NCBI RefSeq assembly: GCF_001579845.1
Contig: NZ_CP007440.1
Location: 5,974,029-6,038,028, forward strand
DNA: 64,000 nucleotides
Direction of reading: 5' to 3'
Source of the DNA: Rhodoplanes sp. Z2-YC6860
Lineage (GTDB): Bacteria; Pseudomonadota; Alphaproteobacteria; Rhizobiales; Xanthobacteraceae
Shown here: piece by piece, positions 46,490 to 55,164 of the stretch
Numbering within the stretch: position 1 is the stretch's first letter
How the letters are laid out: each line of letters starts with the position of its first letter
Notes under the pieces: generated by a model
What the model was told of the DNA's origin: nothing
The model's input: only the letters and a program-made list of their open reading frames with translations
Database searches by the model: none
Made by a program: the position numbers and the translations under genes

Positions 46490-47989
46490 TTAGTCGGCTT
46501 GCTGATAGAAGGTATCTTCATTGGGAAGAGCTGGTGGCGTCGTCCTCACGCCTTTGACGATCTTCTGAAAGACTTCGGTCAGCAGCAGCGAACGCGCCAT
46601 TTCGGACGCCAAGCCGTCGATCCGCTTTTGCAGCTCTGCGACTTTCTCAGGATTCTGCTCCGCAAGGTTGCTCTTTTCGTACGGGTCGTTCGCCAGATTG
46701 AAGAGCTCAATCTTGGAAGGCAGCGTCGACCGCCAAACGAGCTTCCAATCGCCCTTGCGAACCGCACCACGAAACGCTTCGACGTTGTAAACCACCTCAT
46801 CGCGCGGGCTCGGCTTGCCCTCGGCGATCGTCTGCCACACATCAAAGCCATCGAGAGGTTTGCTCTTCGCGGTGCTGGCACCCGCAAGCCTCGCGATAGT
46901 CGGATAGTAGTCGACGACATGGATCATCTGATTCACGACGGTGCCGGGTTTGATGTGACCGGGCCAATTGACGAGTGACGGGACGCGGACACCGCCTTCG
47001 TACAGATCGCCTTTGCCGCCGCGCAACGGCCCATTGTCGGACGGCAACGGTCCTTTCACTTCACTCTCACCGCTCATGAGCGTCGATTTATTGCCACCGT
47101 TGTCGCTGTGGAACACGATCATCGTGTTCTGGCGCATTCCACGCTTGTCCAATGCTTGCACGACCCTGCCGATCTGATCGTCCATAGCGGTGATCATTGC
47201 CGCATAGGCGCGACGATTTGGATCGCTGATGTGCTTGTATCGGTCGAGATAGGCTTGCGGCGCCTGGTACGGCGCGTGCGGGGCTGTGAAAGCGAGGTAC
47301 ATGAACAGCGGCTTGCGCAAATCCTGTCGATCGATAAGCCGGACCGCATCATCACCCAGCAGCGTTGTCACATAACCCTTTTCTTGAAGCGGCTTGTTAT
47401 CGCGATACCAGTCATTCTTCCCGACCGACATGTGGGTGAAATAATCGATTTCCCCGATCTGCGACCCGTACTGATAGTCAAATCCGCGCTGCATCGGCCA
47501 GAATTCGCGCTTGGCATGCCCAAGGTGCCACTTGCCGATTATCTCGGTCGTATATCCGGCCTCTTTCAGCATCTGCGGCATCAGCCACTCGTCGGTAGGC
47601 AGGCCGTATGTCGATCCGCCCGGGATGACCAGTGTTTGCAGGCCGTACCGCAACGGGTAGCGGCCAGTCATCAACGCGGCTCGCGTTGGTGTGCACATGG
47701 GCTGCACATAAAACTGCTCGAGCTTCACACCGTCTTGTGCGAGCTGATCGATGTTCGGCGTCTTGATGTCCGAACCGTGGAAGCCAAGGTCCTTCCATCC
47801 CAGATCGTCCGCGAGGATGTAGATGATATTCGGACGTTGCGCGGATTGCTGTTCCGCCGCGCCTGACTGTGCAGCATCGATTGTGCGGGCCGATGGAGCG
47901 AGTGGCTGCGCCTGCGAAGGTGTCGAACTGGCCAACCAGCCGGCGAATGCAGCCAAGCCTAAGGCAACACCGATACGTATAGCTTTCAT
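46490..47989 (-). CDS. Arylsulfatase, type I (formylglycine)
   Basis: The start at 47989 has GGGGAG five bases before it and gives 499 residues. The signal peptide ends at SQAQ. The sulfatase signature MCTPTRAALMTGRYPLRYGL carries the Cys (residue 99) that becomes formylglycine, and the metal site includes NIIYILADDLGWKDLGFHGS. Later motifs are EIIGKWHLGH, IVFHSDNGG and GGKGDLYEGGVRVPSLVNWP. It hydrolyses sulfate esters, presumably in the periplasm. It heads an operon with an outer-membrane protein and a TAXI protein. The activating enzyme is not in the window. Confidence 0.93.
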   Translation of the reverse strand: MKAIRIGVALGLAAFAGWLASSTPSQAQPLAPSARTIDAAQSGAAEQQSAQRPNIIYILADDLGWKDLGFHGSDIKTPNIDQLAQDGVKLEQFYVQPMCTPTRAALMTGRYPLRYGLQTLVIPGGSTYGLPTDEWLMPQMLKEAGYTTEIIGKWHLGHAKREFWPMQRGFDYQYGSQIGEIDYFTHMSVGKNDWYRDNKPLQEKGYVTTLLGDDAVRLIDRQDLRKPLFMYLAFTAPHAPYQAPQAYLDRYKHISDPNRRAYAAMITAMDDQIGRVVQALDKRGMRQNTMIVFHSDNGGNKSTLMSGESEVKGPLPSDNGPLRGGKGDLYEGGVRVPSLVNWPGHIKPGTVVNQMIHVVDYYPTIARLAGASTAKSKPLDGFDVWQTIAEGKPSPRDEVVYNVEAFRGAVRKGDWKLVWRSTLPSKIELFNLANDPYEKSNLAEQNPEKVAELQKRIDGLASEMARSLLLTEVFQKIVKGVRTTPPALPNEDTFYQQAD

Positions 47990-48137
47990 ACCAACTCCCC
48001 CGTCCATGCCGCCCCTCGGTCTCGTGTCGCGTCGCCGACAGCAAAAGTGGCCAGTCAGACGCCGAGATGCATCGCTCGGTCGCCGCCGCAGCGGCGGACG
48101 CAACCATGCAAAACATGCGATGTGCCTGTTTGGCGGG

Positions 48138-48154
48138 CTACTCAATTTACGCAA
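48138..48154 (-). promoter_or_regulatory. TGAGTAG element, site 4
   Basis: Read towards the arylsulfatase gene: TTGCGTAAATTGAGTAG, 149 bases before its start. This is the largest distance among the six sites. Confidence 0.55.
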
Positions 48155-48208
48155 GGAAGTGCAGATCTGCGCAGAGCTGCACTTGCGCTTGTGATCTCAA
48201 GTCAAACC

Positions 48209-49219
48209 CTAGGACATCGCCTCGCGATGCACACCCCTGGCCCGATTCAGCGTTTGCGAGGGAGACTCGCCGAACCGATGACGGTAATAACGCGCGAAAT
48301 GCCCGAGATTTCCAAAGCCGCAGGAGAACGCAACGTCGGTCACCGAAGTGCTCTCGATGGCGTGCACCAGGAGTTCGTTTGCATGCTTCAGCCGGACCCC
48401 GCGCACGAACTCCATCGGTGAATAGCCGCGGTGCTGCTTGAATGAATGAAAGATGCTTCTCGCGCTGATGCCCGTCACGATCGTAAGCGCCTCGACCGTC
48501 AGCGGCTGATCCCAGTTGGCCTCAATGTACCCTTCTGCCAGCCGAACCTGCCAGGGACTGGAATTGTCCGGGTTTCTTTCCAGGTGCTGGGCATGGTTGT
48601 GTCGATTGCCGCAGAGGTAGGCAACCATGATCGACTGCTCAAATTCCGCAAGCGCCAGCGTTGAAGGGGGTGCTTCGATCTCACTTAACTGCTCGACGAG
48701 CAAAATGCATTGTCGCCGGACAAAGTCAGCGCCCGGCTGCCGAAGGTCCGAAGCCAGTTCAAATCTCAGCTGCCCCTTCAACGGCGCCCCGGTCAACGCT
48801 TCGAACTTCTTGTTCAACGCCGCAGCATTTATCTTCAGTGCGAGTTGCTTGAAGTCGCCCGCATATTTCAGCCTGGTGCTCTCGTGGGAGCTGGCGACGC
48901 AAGAGTTGGTGCGATCGACCGGAACAGTGGCGCGACCCGATCCAGCCTCGGCATTGCCACCGAGCGAGAACAGTTGGCCGAAATATTCGAACGCCGGGAG
49001 CTCGATCTCGAGCGGAGACCCATGGGTCGCGTAAGACAATCCAAGACTTTGGAGCTGGCAATGATTGGCTCGGACGTTGAAAGATTTGGTGTCCCGGGGA
49101 ATTTTGAAATCGATGTGCCCATAATAGCGCGTCACCGAAGCGATCAGTTCATCGACGCTTCGTGTCCGTATGAGAGGAAAGCGGTCTAGGGGCTGTTGGC
49201 CAGCCGACGCGCTGCTCAT
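48209..49219 (-). CDS. AraC-family transcriptional regulator
   Basis: The start at 49219 has GGGGG nearby and gives 336 residues. The N-terminal ligand domain is of the AraC_binding_2 type (FNVRANHCQLQSLGLSYATH). The C-terminal DNA-binding domain has both helix-turn-helices: LTVEALTIVTGISARSIFHS and VTDVAFSCGFGNLGHFARYY, followed by RHRFGESPSQTL. It sits between the OmpA-like gene and the arylsulfatase operon and could regulate either; its sites were not identified. Confidence 0.92.
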   Translation of the reverse strand: MSSASAGQQPLDRFPLIRTRSVDELIASVTRYYGHIDFKIPRDTKSFNVRANHCQLQSLGLSYATHGSPLEIELPAFEYFGQLFSLGGNAEAGSGRATVPVDRTNSCVASSHESTRLKYAGDFKQLALKINAAALNKKFEALTGAPLKGQLRFELASDLRQPGADFVRRQCILLVEQLSEIEAPPSTLALAEFEQSIMVAYLCGNRHNHAQHLERNPDNSSPWQVRLAEGYIEANWDQPLTVEALTIVTGISARSIFHSFKQHRGYSPMEFVRGVRLKHANELLVHAIESTSVTDVAFSCGFGNLGHFARYYRHRFGESPSQTLNRARGVHREAMS

Positions 49220-49282
49220 TGCTACCCCCCGGTCAGAACGAGCAATTAAAACATGAATACTATGGCGTGTAATTTGACACAC

Positions 49283-49305
49283 AGCCCCTTTGATTTAAAG
49301 GGGCT
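49283..49305. terminator. Perfect stem-loop between OmpA-like and AraC genes
   Basis: AGCCCCTTT, loop GATTT, AAAGGGGCT: a perfect 9-bp stem 64 bases before the AraC start and beyond the end of the OmpA-like gene. No T-run follows on either strand, so it may be a weak terminator or an operator rather than a classical terminator. Confidence 0.45.
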
Positions 49306-49423
49306 ATGAAAAGCGGCATTTCGCTTTGTTATGAATTATCAGGATTACCAAGTGGGCGTTTTCAATTGGTTTGGGCTGAGACTAATGACTGTTTGGCAGC
49401 CAGCATTCTCCGCGCCAAAATTC

Positions 49424-50395
49424 TTATCGTGAGATCGGCCCGATGTTGATGAGCTGCACCCGCCGGTTTTCGGATGCCTCGGGACTATTGGGCTTGAGCA
49501 GTTGCTCTTCTCCGAGCCCGACAGCTTCGATTCGCGACGCATTGATCCCGAAAGGATTGATCAACGCTTCGCGAATGGCATCCGCACGTTGCTGGCTCAA
49601 CTTCAAATTGTATTCGCGGTTACCCTTGGCGTCCGTGTGGCCGACGATCAGGAAGCGATAACCTTGCAGGTATGGATGGTTGAGTGCGTCAGCCATCAAA
49701 CCGACCGCCCGGAACGAATCGGTGCGAATGCGGGCCGAGTTGAAGTCAAACTGGATCGCGATGGTCAGCTGTGCATGCTGCCCCAGTTGAGCGGACAGCG
49801 GGGCACGATTCATCCGGTTCGCTCGGGATGGATCGTTCATCGACTGCAACGCGAGTTGGCGGAGGCTTGCGGCATTGATGGTATTGGCGGCCTGTTCGAT
49901 CCCTTGCAAGCTGCTGACAAGATCGTTCGAGTCCAGCGCAACCTGGCTTGTCCCTGCCGACGGGCTCAGCGACACGTCGTAGCCGGCGTTGGCGACCGTC
50001 TGCCGGCACTGAGGGCTGACGCGCTGTCTCGCCTTGTAGAAGCACTCCATCAGGTTCCCATCGCCGGGCTGGATACCAGAACACAGCCGCCTGATATCCG
50101 AGTCACATACCCGCATAACGGAAGCACGCGCCTGGGCCCGCGTCGCCACCAGCGACTTCAGATCGGCAATGGTAGACTTGCAGCTCGGAGACACACCCGC
50201 CTGGTTCTGCTCCAAGCATTGAGAAACGCGCCCACCGCCGAGATTGAGTGTCTTGCAGAACTTGTCGATGTCCTTCGCGCAGCTTTGGGCGAGGCGGTCG
50301 ATGGCTTCCGCATAGCCAATCGTCTGGGAGGAAGCGCACCCGGCGCCAACCGTCCAGACAAGGCAAGCCAATAGAACGTACGATAGCAATTTCAT
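49424..50395 (-). CDS. OmpA-like protein with Cys-rich repeats
   Basis: The start at 50395 (GGAGGCGAAT before it) gives 323 residues with a signal peptide (MKLLSYVLLACLVWTVGAGC). Two Cys-rich repeats of the GLG1 type follow: SCAKDIDKFCKTLNLGGGRV with QCLEQNQAGVSPSCKS, and VCDSDIRRLCSGIQPGDGNL with ECFYKARQRVSPQCRQ. The C-terminal OmpA domain shows IQFDFNSARI and FLIVGHTDAKGNREYNLKLS, the peptidoglycan-binding region. It probably ties an oxidised envelope domain to the cell wall. It follows the DUF992 gene after 40 bases. Confidence 0.85.
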   Translation of the reverse strand: MKLLSYVLLACLVWTVGAGCASSQTIGYAEAIDRLAQSCAKDIDKFCKTLNLGGGRVSQCLEQNQAGVSPSCKSTIADLKSLVATRAQARASVMRVCDSDIRRLCSGIQPGDGNLMECFYKARQRVSPQCRQTVANAGYDVSLSPSAGTSQVALDSNDLVSSLQGIEQAANTINAASLRQLALQSMNDPSRANRMNRAPLSAQLGQHAQLTIAIQFDFNSARIRTDSFRAVGLMADALNHPYLQGYRFLIVGHTDAKGNREYNLKLSQQRADAIREALINPFGINASRIEAVGLGEEQLLKPNSPEASENRRVQLINIGPISR

Positions 50396-50435
50396 ATTCG
50401 CCTCCGGAGGGCTTACAGTTGCGTATTTGCGCCAG

Positions 50436-50930
50436 CTATCGAGCCGCCTGCAGTTCGAGTCCTGCAACGCCCAATGCGATATTGACCCCCACCTGCCCTT
50501 CGACAGACACGGGCTGCAACGCGACAGCTTTGTTCGAGCCGCCGATCATCACGTTGGCGCCGGCTCCAATGCCGAGCGCGATGTCGCCGCTTGCACCCAC
50601 ATATCGGCCAGCGAGTCCGCCGCGAGGAGAGATATGTGCCGAGGTGAGAACGGCCCATGCCATAGCGCCCCCGGCCGTAACTCCAAGATCAAGGCCAATA
50701 CGGGTTATCGCTCCAGCATAGGCTTCGGAAGGCCCGCCGCCGTCGGGCGTGAATCGACAGCCTATCTTTTGCCGCGAACCCACGACGAGTCCGACGGTGG
50801 GCGCCAACTTGCAAGAAAGCACGCCAGAACGCGTGTAAGATTTTTGCTGACCGAGAGACGGCACCGCCATCACGCTGACAAGCGCGCACGCGAACAGCAA
50901 ACTGGCGCCGCAATTTGATACTATCGGCAT
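50436..50930 (-). CDS. DUF992 family exported protein
   Basis: A 164-residue protein with a signal peptide (ending VPSLGQQ). DUF992 pattern: SGVLSCKLAPTVGLVVGSRQ, KIGCRFTPDGGGPSEAYAGA, LGVTAGGAMAWAVLT, GGLAGRYVGASGDIALGIGA, and GGSNKAVALQPVSVEGQVGV. The family is mostly from Rhizobiales and of unknown function. A paralogue is at 56353. Likely co-transcribed with the OmpA-like gene. A TGAGTAG element is 67 bases upstream. Confidence 0.9.
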   Translation of the reverse strand: MPIVSNCGASLLFACALVSVMAVPSLGQQKSYTRSGVLSCKLAPTVGLVVGSRQKIGCRFTPDGGGPSEAYAGAITRIGLDLGVTAGGAMAWAVLTSAHISPRGGLAGRYVGASGDIALGIGAGANVMIGGSNKAVALQPVSVEGQVGVNIALGVAGLELQAAR

Positions 50931-50996
50931 GAATCATTCCCCCGATCTCAACGACGCTGCAATGATCCCTGAAAGAGCACCAGCCGCGATGCGCGA

Positions 50997-51013
50997 CTAC
51001 TCAGCGCACGCAA
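50997..51013 (-). promoter_or_regulatory. TGAGTAG element, site 5
   Basis: Read towards the DUF992 gene: TTGCGTGCGCTGAGTAG. Short dyad arms TGCGC (50990-50994) and GCGCA (51004-51008) enclose the TGAGTAG half. Confidence 0.6.
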
Positions 51014-51111
51014 GAGTGAGCCGAAACCCGCAATCTTTCGCTCGGAATGCCGCTGACCTCGTGAACAATCGCACCGGGCGATCGCCGCGCTGGGCGTGCG
51101 GAGGTCATTGG

Positions 51112-51128
51112 TTGCACATATTGAGTAG
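51112..51128 (+). promoter_or_regulatory. TGAGTAG element, site 6
   Basis: TTGCACATATTGAGTAG on the plus strand, ending 32 bases before the STAS-like gene. It is divergent from the copy at 50997, again one element per direction in a shared intergenic region. Confidence 0.6.
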
Positions 51129-51160
51129 CTTCAGCGTATCAGCCTGCTGAAATCGCGCCG

Positions 51161-51568
51161 ATGATTAAGCTCGTCACTGCTAATCACGGTGGAATCATCA
51201 ACGTCCATATCAAGGGGCGGCAGTCTGCTCTGGAGTTTGGCGAAGCCGGCGGAACGTTTGCGAAACAGTACGCCGGTTTGATGCGTCTGCTTGTTTTGTT
51301 CGATTGGTCCGCCCTCGCTGGCTGGGATGATAACGATGCCGCCTGCGCCGCCTGCCGAAAGTGGCAGGAGGCTGCCCGTGCAATCGATCGGGCTGCCATT
51401 GTCCACGAGCATTGCTGGAATCGTCAGGCGGCCGTAATGGGCGCGGTGCTCCGTCTCAACCGAGTTTCCGTGCGATCCTGGGCGGTGGCGGATTGCACGA
51501 AAGCAGCTGCCTGGCTCGATGCGGCGGGCACAAAGGTAGCTAACCGATCGAAGAACGGTTCGAGATGA
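51161..51568 (+). CDS. STAS/SpoIIAA-like small protein
   Basis: A 135-residue soluble protein resembling the SpoIIAA-like (STAS/SEC14-type) family: NVHIKGRQSALEFGEAGG, LMRLLVLFDWSALAGWDDND with the Trp-rich centre typical of the family, IDRAAIVHEHCWNRQAAVMG, and SVRSWAVADCTKAAAWLDAA near the C-terminus. Such proteins may bind lipids or act as anti-anti-sigma-like switches; the role here is unknown. Single gene under its own element. Confidence 0.72.
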   Translation: MIKLVTANHGGIINVHIKGRQSALEFGEAGGTFAKQYAGLMRLLVLFDWSALAGWDDNDAACAACRKWQEAARAIDRAAIVHEHCWNRQAAVMGAVLRLNRVSVRSWAVADCTKAAAWLDAAGTKVANRSKNGSR

Positions 51569-51852
51569 TCGGGACCTATGAGATCTATCGCGTGGTGTGC
51601 AGCCTCGCGAACGGGGATTCCGGCACGCTATTGCGTTGACTCATGTTGGCTGCACACGTCATCGGGCCACCGCGGCTACGCGGCCGGAGGCGCGGTCTCG
51701 ACTTGCGCCGCGCGAGGCGTGTTTCGCGCCGGTAGCGGCGCCGCCTACCCCCGGGTTGGATCCCAAATCCGACGGCACAACCGCCTGCACCGGCTATTTC
51801 TATTGCCATGCGTCGGTTCGGTCTGACGCACCGCGATCTTCAACTGATCTGA

Positions 51853-52122
51853 CTAGCGCGGAACACAGCCCACGGGGTATCCCACTGCGGTGCAATAAAC
51901 GATAGCACGTCGTACGGGAGCCACGACTACGGCGCGCCTAACAGTGCGACGCGTCGTGCGACGGGCAACCCCGGCGACGCTGCCCGGAGTCGCTGGTCGC
52001 CCAATGCGAGCTTGCGCACTGTCGACAGCAGGCACGGGCCAGCCCGTAGCCGACCACTCAACGGACAACGGCGCTTCGCAAAGCAGCACGACAGTCGCGA
52101 TCAGGATACCCAGCTTTTTCAT
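51853..52122 (-). CDS. Small exported basic protein, unknown
   Basis: The start at 52122 (GAGG nine bases upstream) gives 89 residues. A signal peptide (MKKLGILIATVVLLCEAPLS) precedes a segment with GSVAGVARRTTRRTVRRAVV, a run of Arg/Thr pairs, and a Cys-containing tail YCTAVGYPVGCVPR. Similar short Arg-rich exported proteins occur near arylsulfatase genes in Bradyrhizobium-like genomes, as far as I recall. Probably periplasmic. An FNR/FixK box is 68 bases upstream. Confidence 0.6.
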   Translation of the reverse strand: MKKLGILIATVVLLCEAPLSVEWSATGWPVPAVDSAQARIGRPATPGSVAGVARRTTRRTVRRAVVVAPVRRAIVYCTAVGYPVGCVPR

Positions 52123-52189
52123 GGTAATAACCTCGTCATGATGGCCAATTCGAATATGATTATTTGACCCCAGGGTCTTCCGTCCGCTT

Positions 52190-52203
52190 TTGATGCAGAT
52201 CAA
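52190..52203 (-). promoter_or_regulatory. FNR/FixK box, perfect dyad
   Basis: TTGATGCAGATCAA matches the FNR/FixK consensus TTGAT-N4-ATCAA with no mismatch and lies 68 bases before the small exported protein gene. Confidence 0.7.
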
Positions 52204-52497
52204 CCAGCCGGCATTTGCTACGCAAGCGCGGTGTGGCGGGATCATCTTGTTTGTGCCCGGCCGTGACCCATTTGAAATGAATGTAGCTCGCGCAGACAAA
52301 CGCATTGGATCGTCAAGCGCTCGATCCAAATTCTCGGCAGCGGCGAGAAAATCAGTTTGTGGCCTCTAGCCGGACGAGTTCTGGGTCTGTTCGGCGTAGG
52401 ACATGAGTTTATGTAGCCGGACCGCGGGGACGCCGGCCGACGCACATCTTTGCTTCTTCAGGCGCCGTCGGTCGGAGCAAGCTTCATTCGCCGATCG
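52204..52497. other. Intergenic, nothing recognised
   Basis: About 290 bases between an FNR/FixK box and a decayed cytochrome-TPR fragment. No coding frame with family features; it may be remnant DNA of the same duplicated region. Confidence 0.3.
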
Positions 52498-53117
52498 TCA
52501 CTTTTTCGGATTGCGAGTCCAACTTTGAATACTTCGCACTAAAGTTTGAGCCGCAGCATCAGTGGCGATAGATGGCAAGCGTTCAGCGTAACGGAGAGCG
52601 GCGGAAGCAGCTCCGGCGTCACGGTTAAGCGCGACTAGCGCCAGCAATATATTTCGATCCTCCGCCGAGATAAGGCTTGTTCCAACACCGCGAGGGCTTG
52701 ATCCACCCGGCCTGCCGAGTGCAACGCGACTGCATAGACGCATGCATACATCGCATTCGGAGGATCTAGATCAGTGGCAGTTTGCACCGCGATGAGCGCG
52801 TTATCGGTCTGCTTGAGCCGGGTGCAAGTCAAGCCTAATGCGTGGCGAAGGGCAGCATCGGGTGGCAATTTTGCGATTGCAGCAAGCAGGATCTCCTCAC
52901 CATCATATTCTCGGCCGATTTCGCTCAGGAGATCGGCGGGATTAACCGCTGCCGCCGCAAACTGCGGACTTAACTTGAGTGCGGCCCGATATTCTTGTTC
53001 CGCTTCCATAGGAAGCCCGCGTTGAGCAGAAAACGTGCCGAGAGCAGTGTGCGCTTCGGGATGGTCCGCATTGATGCGCTGCGCGGCCACGTATTCGGCC
53101 GCTGCCCTACTCATCAC
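52498..53117 (-). pseudogene. Frameshifted TPR remnant of an octahaem-cytochrome gene
   Basis: The minus strand encodes a TPR region homologous to the end of the cytochrome at 38467: AAAEYVAAQRINADHPEAHT against VAAEFVAAQRLNADRPEARS, YRAALKLSPQFAAAAV against YRAALRLNPQFAPAAV, and YAVALHSAGRVDQALAVLEQ against YAVALHSAGRPDEAVRVLEQ. Near 52670 the homology moves to another frame (RNILLALVALNRDAG against SGTLTALIAFHRDSG) and continues to a stop at 52498. The haem-binding part is absent. A duplicated gene that has decayed. Confidence 0.75.
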
Positions 53118-53442
53118 GGCGTTTCTGTATCGGCGAAGTCACGTCGCTGAATGTACGTGCAATGCTCGCGACATCTTCAGCATTGCTCCGGTTAGCGACC
53201 TTTCTGATGCGACTCTGCGTCTGGGGGATCTCGCGGCGATGCAAGATGGCGATCGAGTATTTGTGGGGCGACCTGCGGGTCCGCTTCGGACCCAGGACTT
53301 CACGCCAGTGCTCAACTATTCCGCTTTGTCGTTGCGAGCGCGCGCGATTCTGGATGCTATGGACGAGTAATCGAAAATGGACAGAGCCAAGTAGTCGCCT
53401 CTTCCTTGGCATGCGGCGAGCTGGCACTGTCGCAGATCAATT
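53118..53442. other. Intergenic or decayed DNA between the TPR remnant and MurJ
   Basis: No intact gene. A plus-strand frame ending near 53370 reads LSDATLRLGDLAAMQDGDRV, protein-like but without a start signal or known family. The missing 5' half of the cytochrome remnant could not be traced here. Confidence 0.3.
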
Positions 53443-55077
53443 TCAGGCGCTTTGCACGTGCAATTTACGCAACGACGCGTTGGCGAGATTGACCAACTCG
53501 GTGACTCCGAGGAGGCGCGCCATGCTCAAGTAAATGACGATCCCCACGCTGCATAAAATACCGATCCGGATCAGCATCGCGAGGAGTTGCGTTCCGGGCA
53601 GCAGTTCGTCGAGAGCCGTTCGCGCGAGCAAACCAACGACGATCGCAACACCGGCCGCCGACGCCAGTTGGAAGGCTGCAACAGCCATGCTGGGTAGGCC
53701 CTTCAAGCTGGTGCCCCTTGTCGCCGCTTCTCGCTGGAAACGCCGATGCTGCAGCGAGGCCAGGATGGACACATATAGGATAATTGCGATGGAGCTTGCC
53801 ATAGCCAATCCGGTTGAGCCCCAGTGCTGTCGTAGTACGATATAAAAAGGCACCATGCCAAACGCGATGATCGTCCCGACGATCGTAGGAAGCCAAGTGC
53901 TTCCCAAGGCATAGAATCCTCGACTGATGACGGTTTGCGCTGCCCAGCCGGTCAGCCCGAAACACAGAAATGCCAGAACTGACGCCGTGGCCGTCGCGTC
54001 AGCGACACTGAACTTGCTGGAGAAAAGTCCCCAGATCAAATACGTAATCTCGAACCCGGCGAGCGTCATGCACACTTGTGCAGCAAACGTTGCCAACAAC
54101 ATCAGCCGCGTTGCGCGACATAGCAGAGCGTATGCATCCACCACACTTCCTGCCGCCACCAATCGGCTTAGTGTGGGATACGACGCCACGCCCGCAGCCA
54201 TGCCAAACACACCTATCGGCACCTTCATCAGCGTTCGGCCGTATTGCAGGTGGGACAGGACGCCCGCGTCGAGATAGGACGCCTGGTTTTTGATGATCCA
54301 TTCGTCGACGACCACGATCGAAAAGCCGATCATGATGGGAAAAGACAGCCAGATATATTGCCGAAGATCTGAACTGCGCAAAGAAACGGTCGGGTGCCAA
54401 CGCATTTCCATCCTGAGGCAGCCCAACAGGGGCAGGGCGAAGGGGCCCAATATGGACCCTATGAGCACGCCCCAGGCGAAGCCGTCGGCGCCCATTCCAT
54501 AGTGACCTGCCCCGAGCGTTCCTCCAGCGATAATGCAGGTTGAATAAACGAGTGGTGCCAAGGCCGGGAGTACGTGGCGATCTCGCGCTTGGAGAGCCGC
54601 GGAAAGCAACCCGCCAACAACATGAAAGAACTGTGCGGGAAGGACGATCCGAATCAGGCGCACCAGGATGTCTGCATCGGCAGGATCAGTAAAGCCCGGC
54701 GCAACAACGTGGGCCAGAGGTCGTGCGAAGATCATCAGAAACGCGATGCCAATTCCTCCAACGACAATGATGAAGTTTGCGATGGCGCTGAAGGCTTCCC
54801 AGCCGCGTCGCTCGTCGCCGGCCTCAAGATGCTTGAGAAAGATCGGAATAAAGACAATCGACAGGGCGCCCGCTGCGAGCAGATAGTTCAAGAAGTCCGG
54901 CAACGTGAAGCTGGCGAAATAGATGTCTGCCTGGCGGTTTGCGCCCAAAGTCCGGCCGATGACTTGCTCGCGCACCAATCCAATGACGCGACTGAGAAAT
55001 ATCGAGGCGGCCCAAACCATTGAAGCTATGGCGACTGTTCGTGTTTGGCTCACCTGTTTCGTATTGTTTTCCAGCAT
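53443..55077 (-). CDS. murJ: MurJ/MviN-family lipid flippase
   Basis: A 544-residue polytopic protein with about 13-14 membrane segments. MOP/MurJ features: ASIFLSRVIGLVREQVIGRT at the N-terminus, ADIYFASFTLPDFLNYLLAA, GALSIVFIPIFLKHLEAGDE, then TLMKVPIGVFGMAAGVASYP (typical seventh segment), and GFYALGSTWLP. MurJ flips the peptidoglycan precursor lipid II, but the gene is outside any cell-wall cluster, so this may be a second homologue for another lipid-linked glycan. GGAA is upstream of the ATG. Confidence 0.87.
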   Translation of the reverse strand: MLENNTKQVSQTRTVAIASMVWAASIFLSRVIGLVREQVIGRTLGANRQADIYFASFTLPDFLNYLLAAGALSIVFIPIFLKHLEAGDERRGWEAFSAIANFIIVVGGIGIAFLMIFARPLAHVVAPGFTDPADADILVRLIRIVLPAQFFHVVGGLLSAALQARDRHVLPALAPLVYSTCIIAGGTLGAGHYGMGADGFAWGVLIGSILGPFALPLLGCLRMEMRWHPTVSLRSSDLRQYIWLSFPIMIGFSIVVVDEWIIKNQASYLDAGVLSHLQYGRTLMKVPIGVFGMAAGVASYPTLSRLVAAGSVVDAYALLCRATRLMLLATFAAQVCMTLAGFEITYLIWGLFSSKFSVADATATASVLAFLCFGLTGWAAQTVISRGFYALGSTWLPTIVGTIIAFGMVPFYIVLRQHWGSTGLAMASSIAIILYVSILASLQHRRFQREAATRGTSLKGLPSMAVAAFQLASAAGVAIVVGLLARTALDELLPGTQLLAMLIRIGILCSVGIVIYLSMARLLGVTELVNLANASLRKLHVQSA

Positions 55078-55164
55078 TCGTTATTCCGTGTGGGCCGGCG
55101 CCGGAGCGCTAACAATCGATCGCGGTCTTGACGATTTTCTTCCGTAAATTGTGAGACAGTTCGT

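Noticed and set aside
49502-50374. 290-codon plus-strand frame
   Set aside because: Antisense to the OmpA-like gene; no motifs and no ribosome site.
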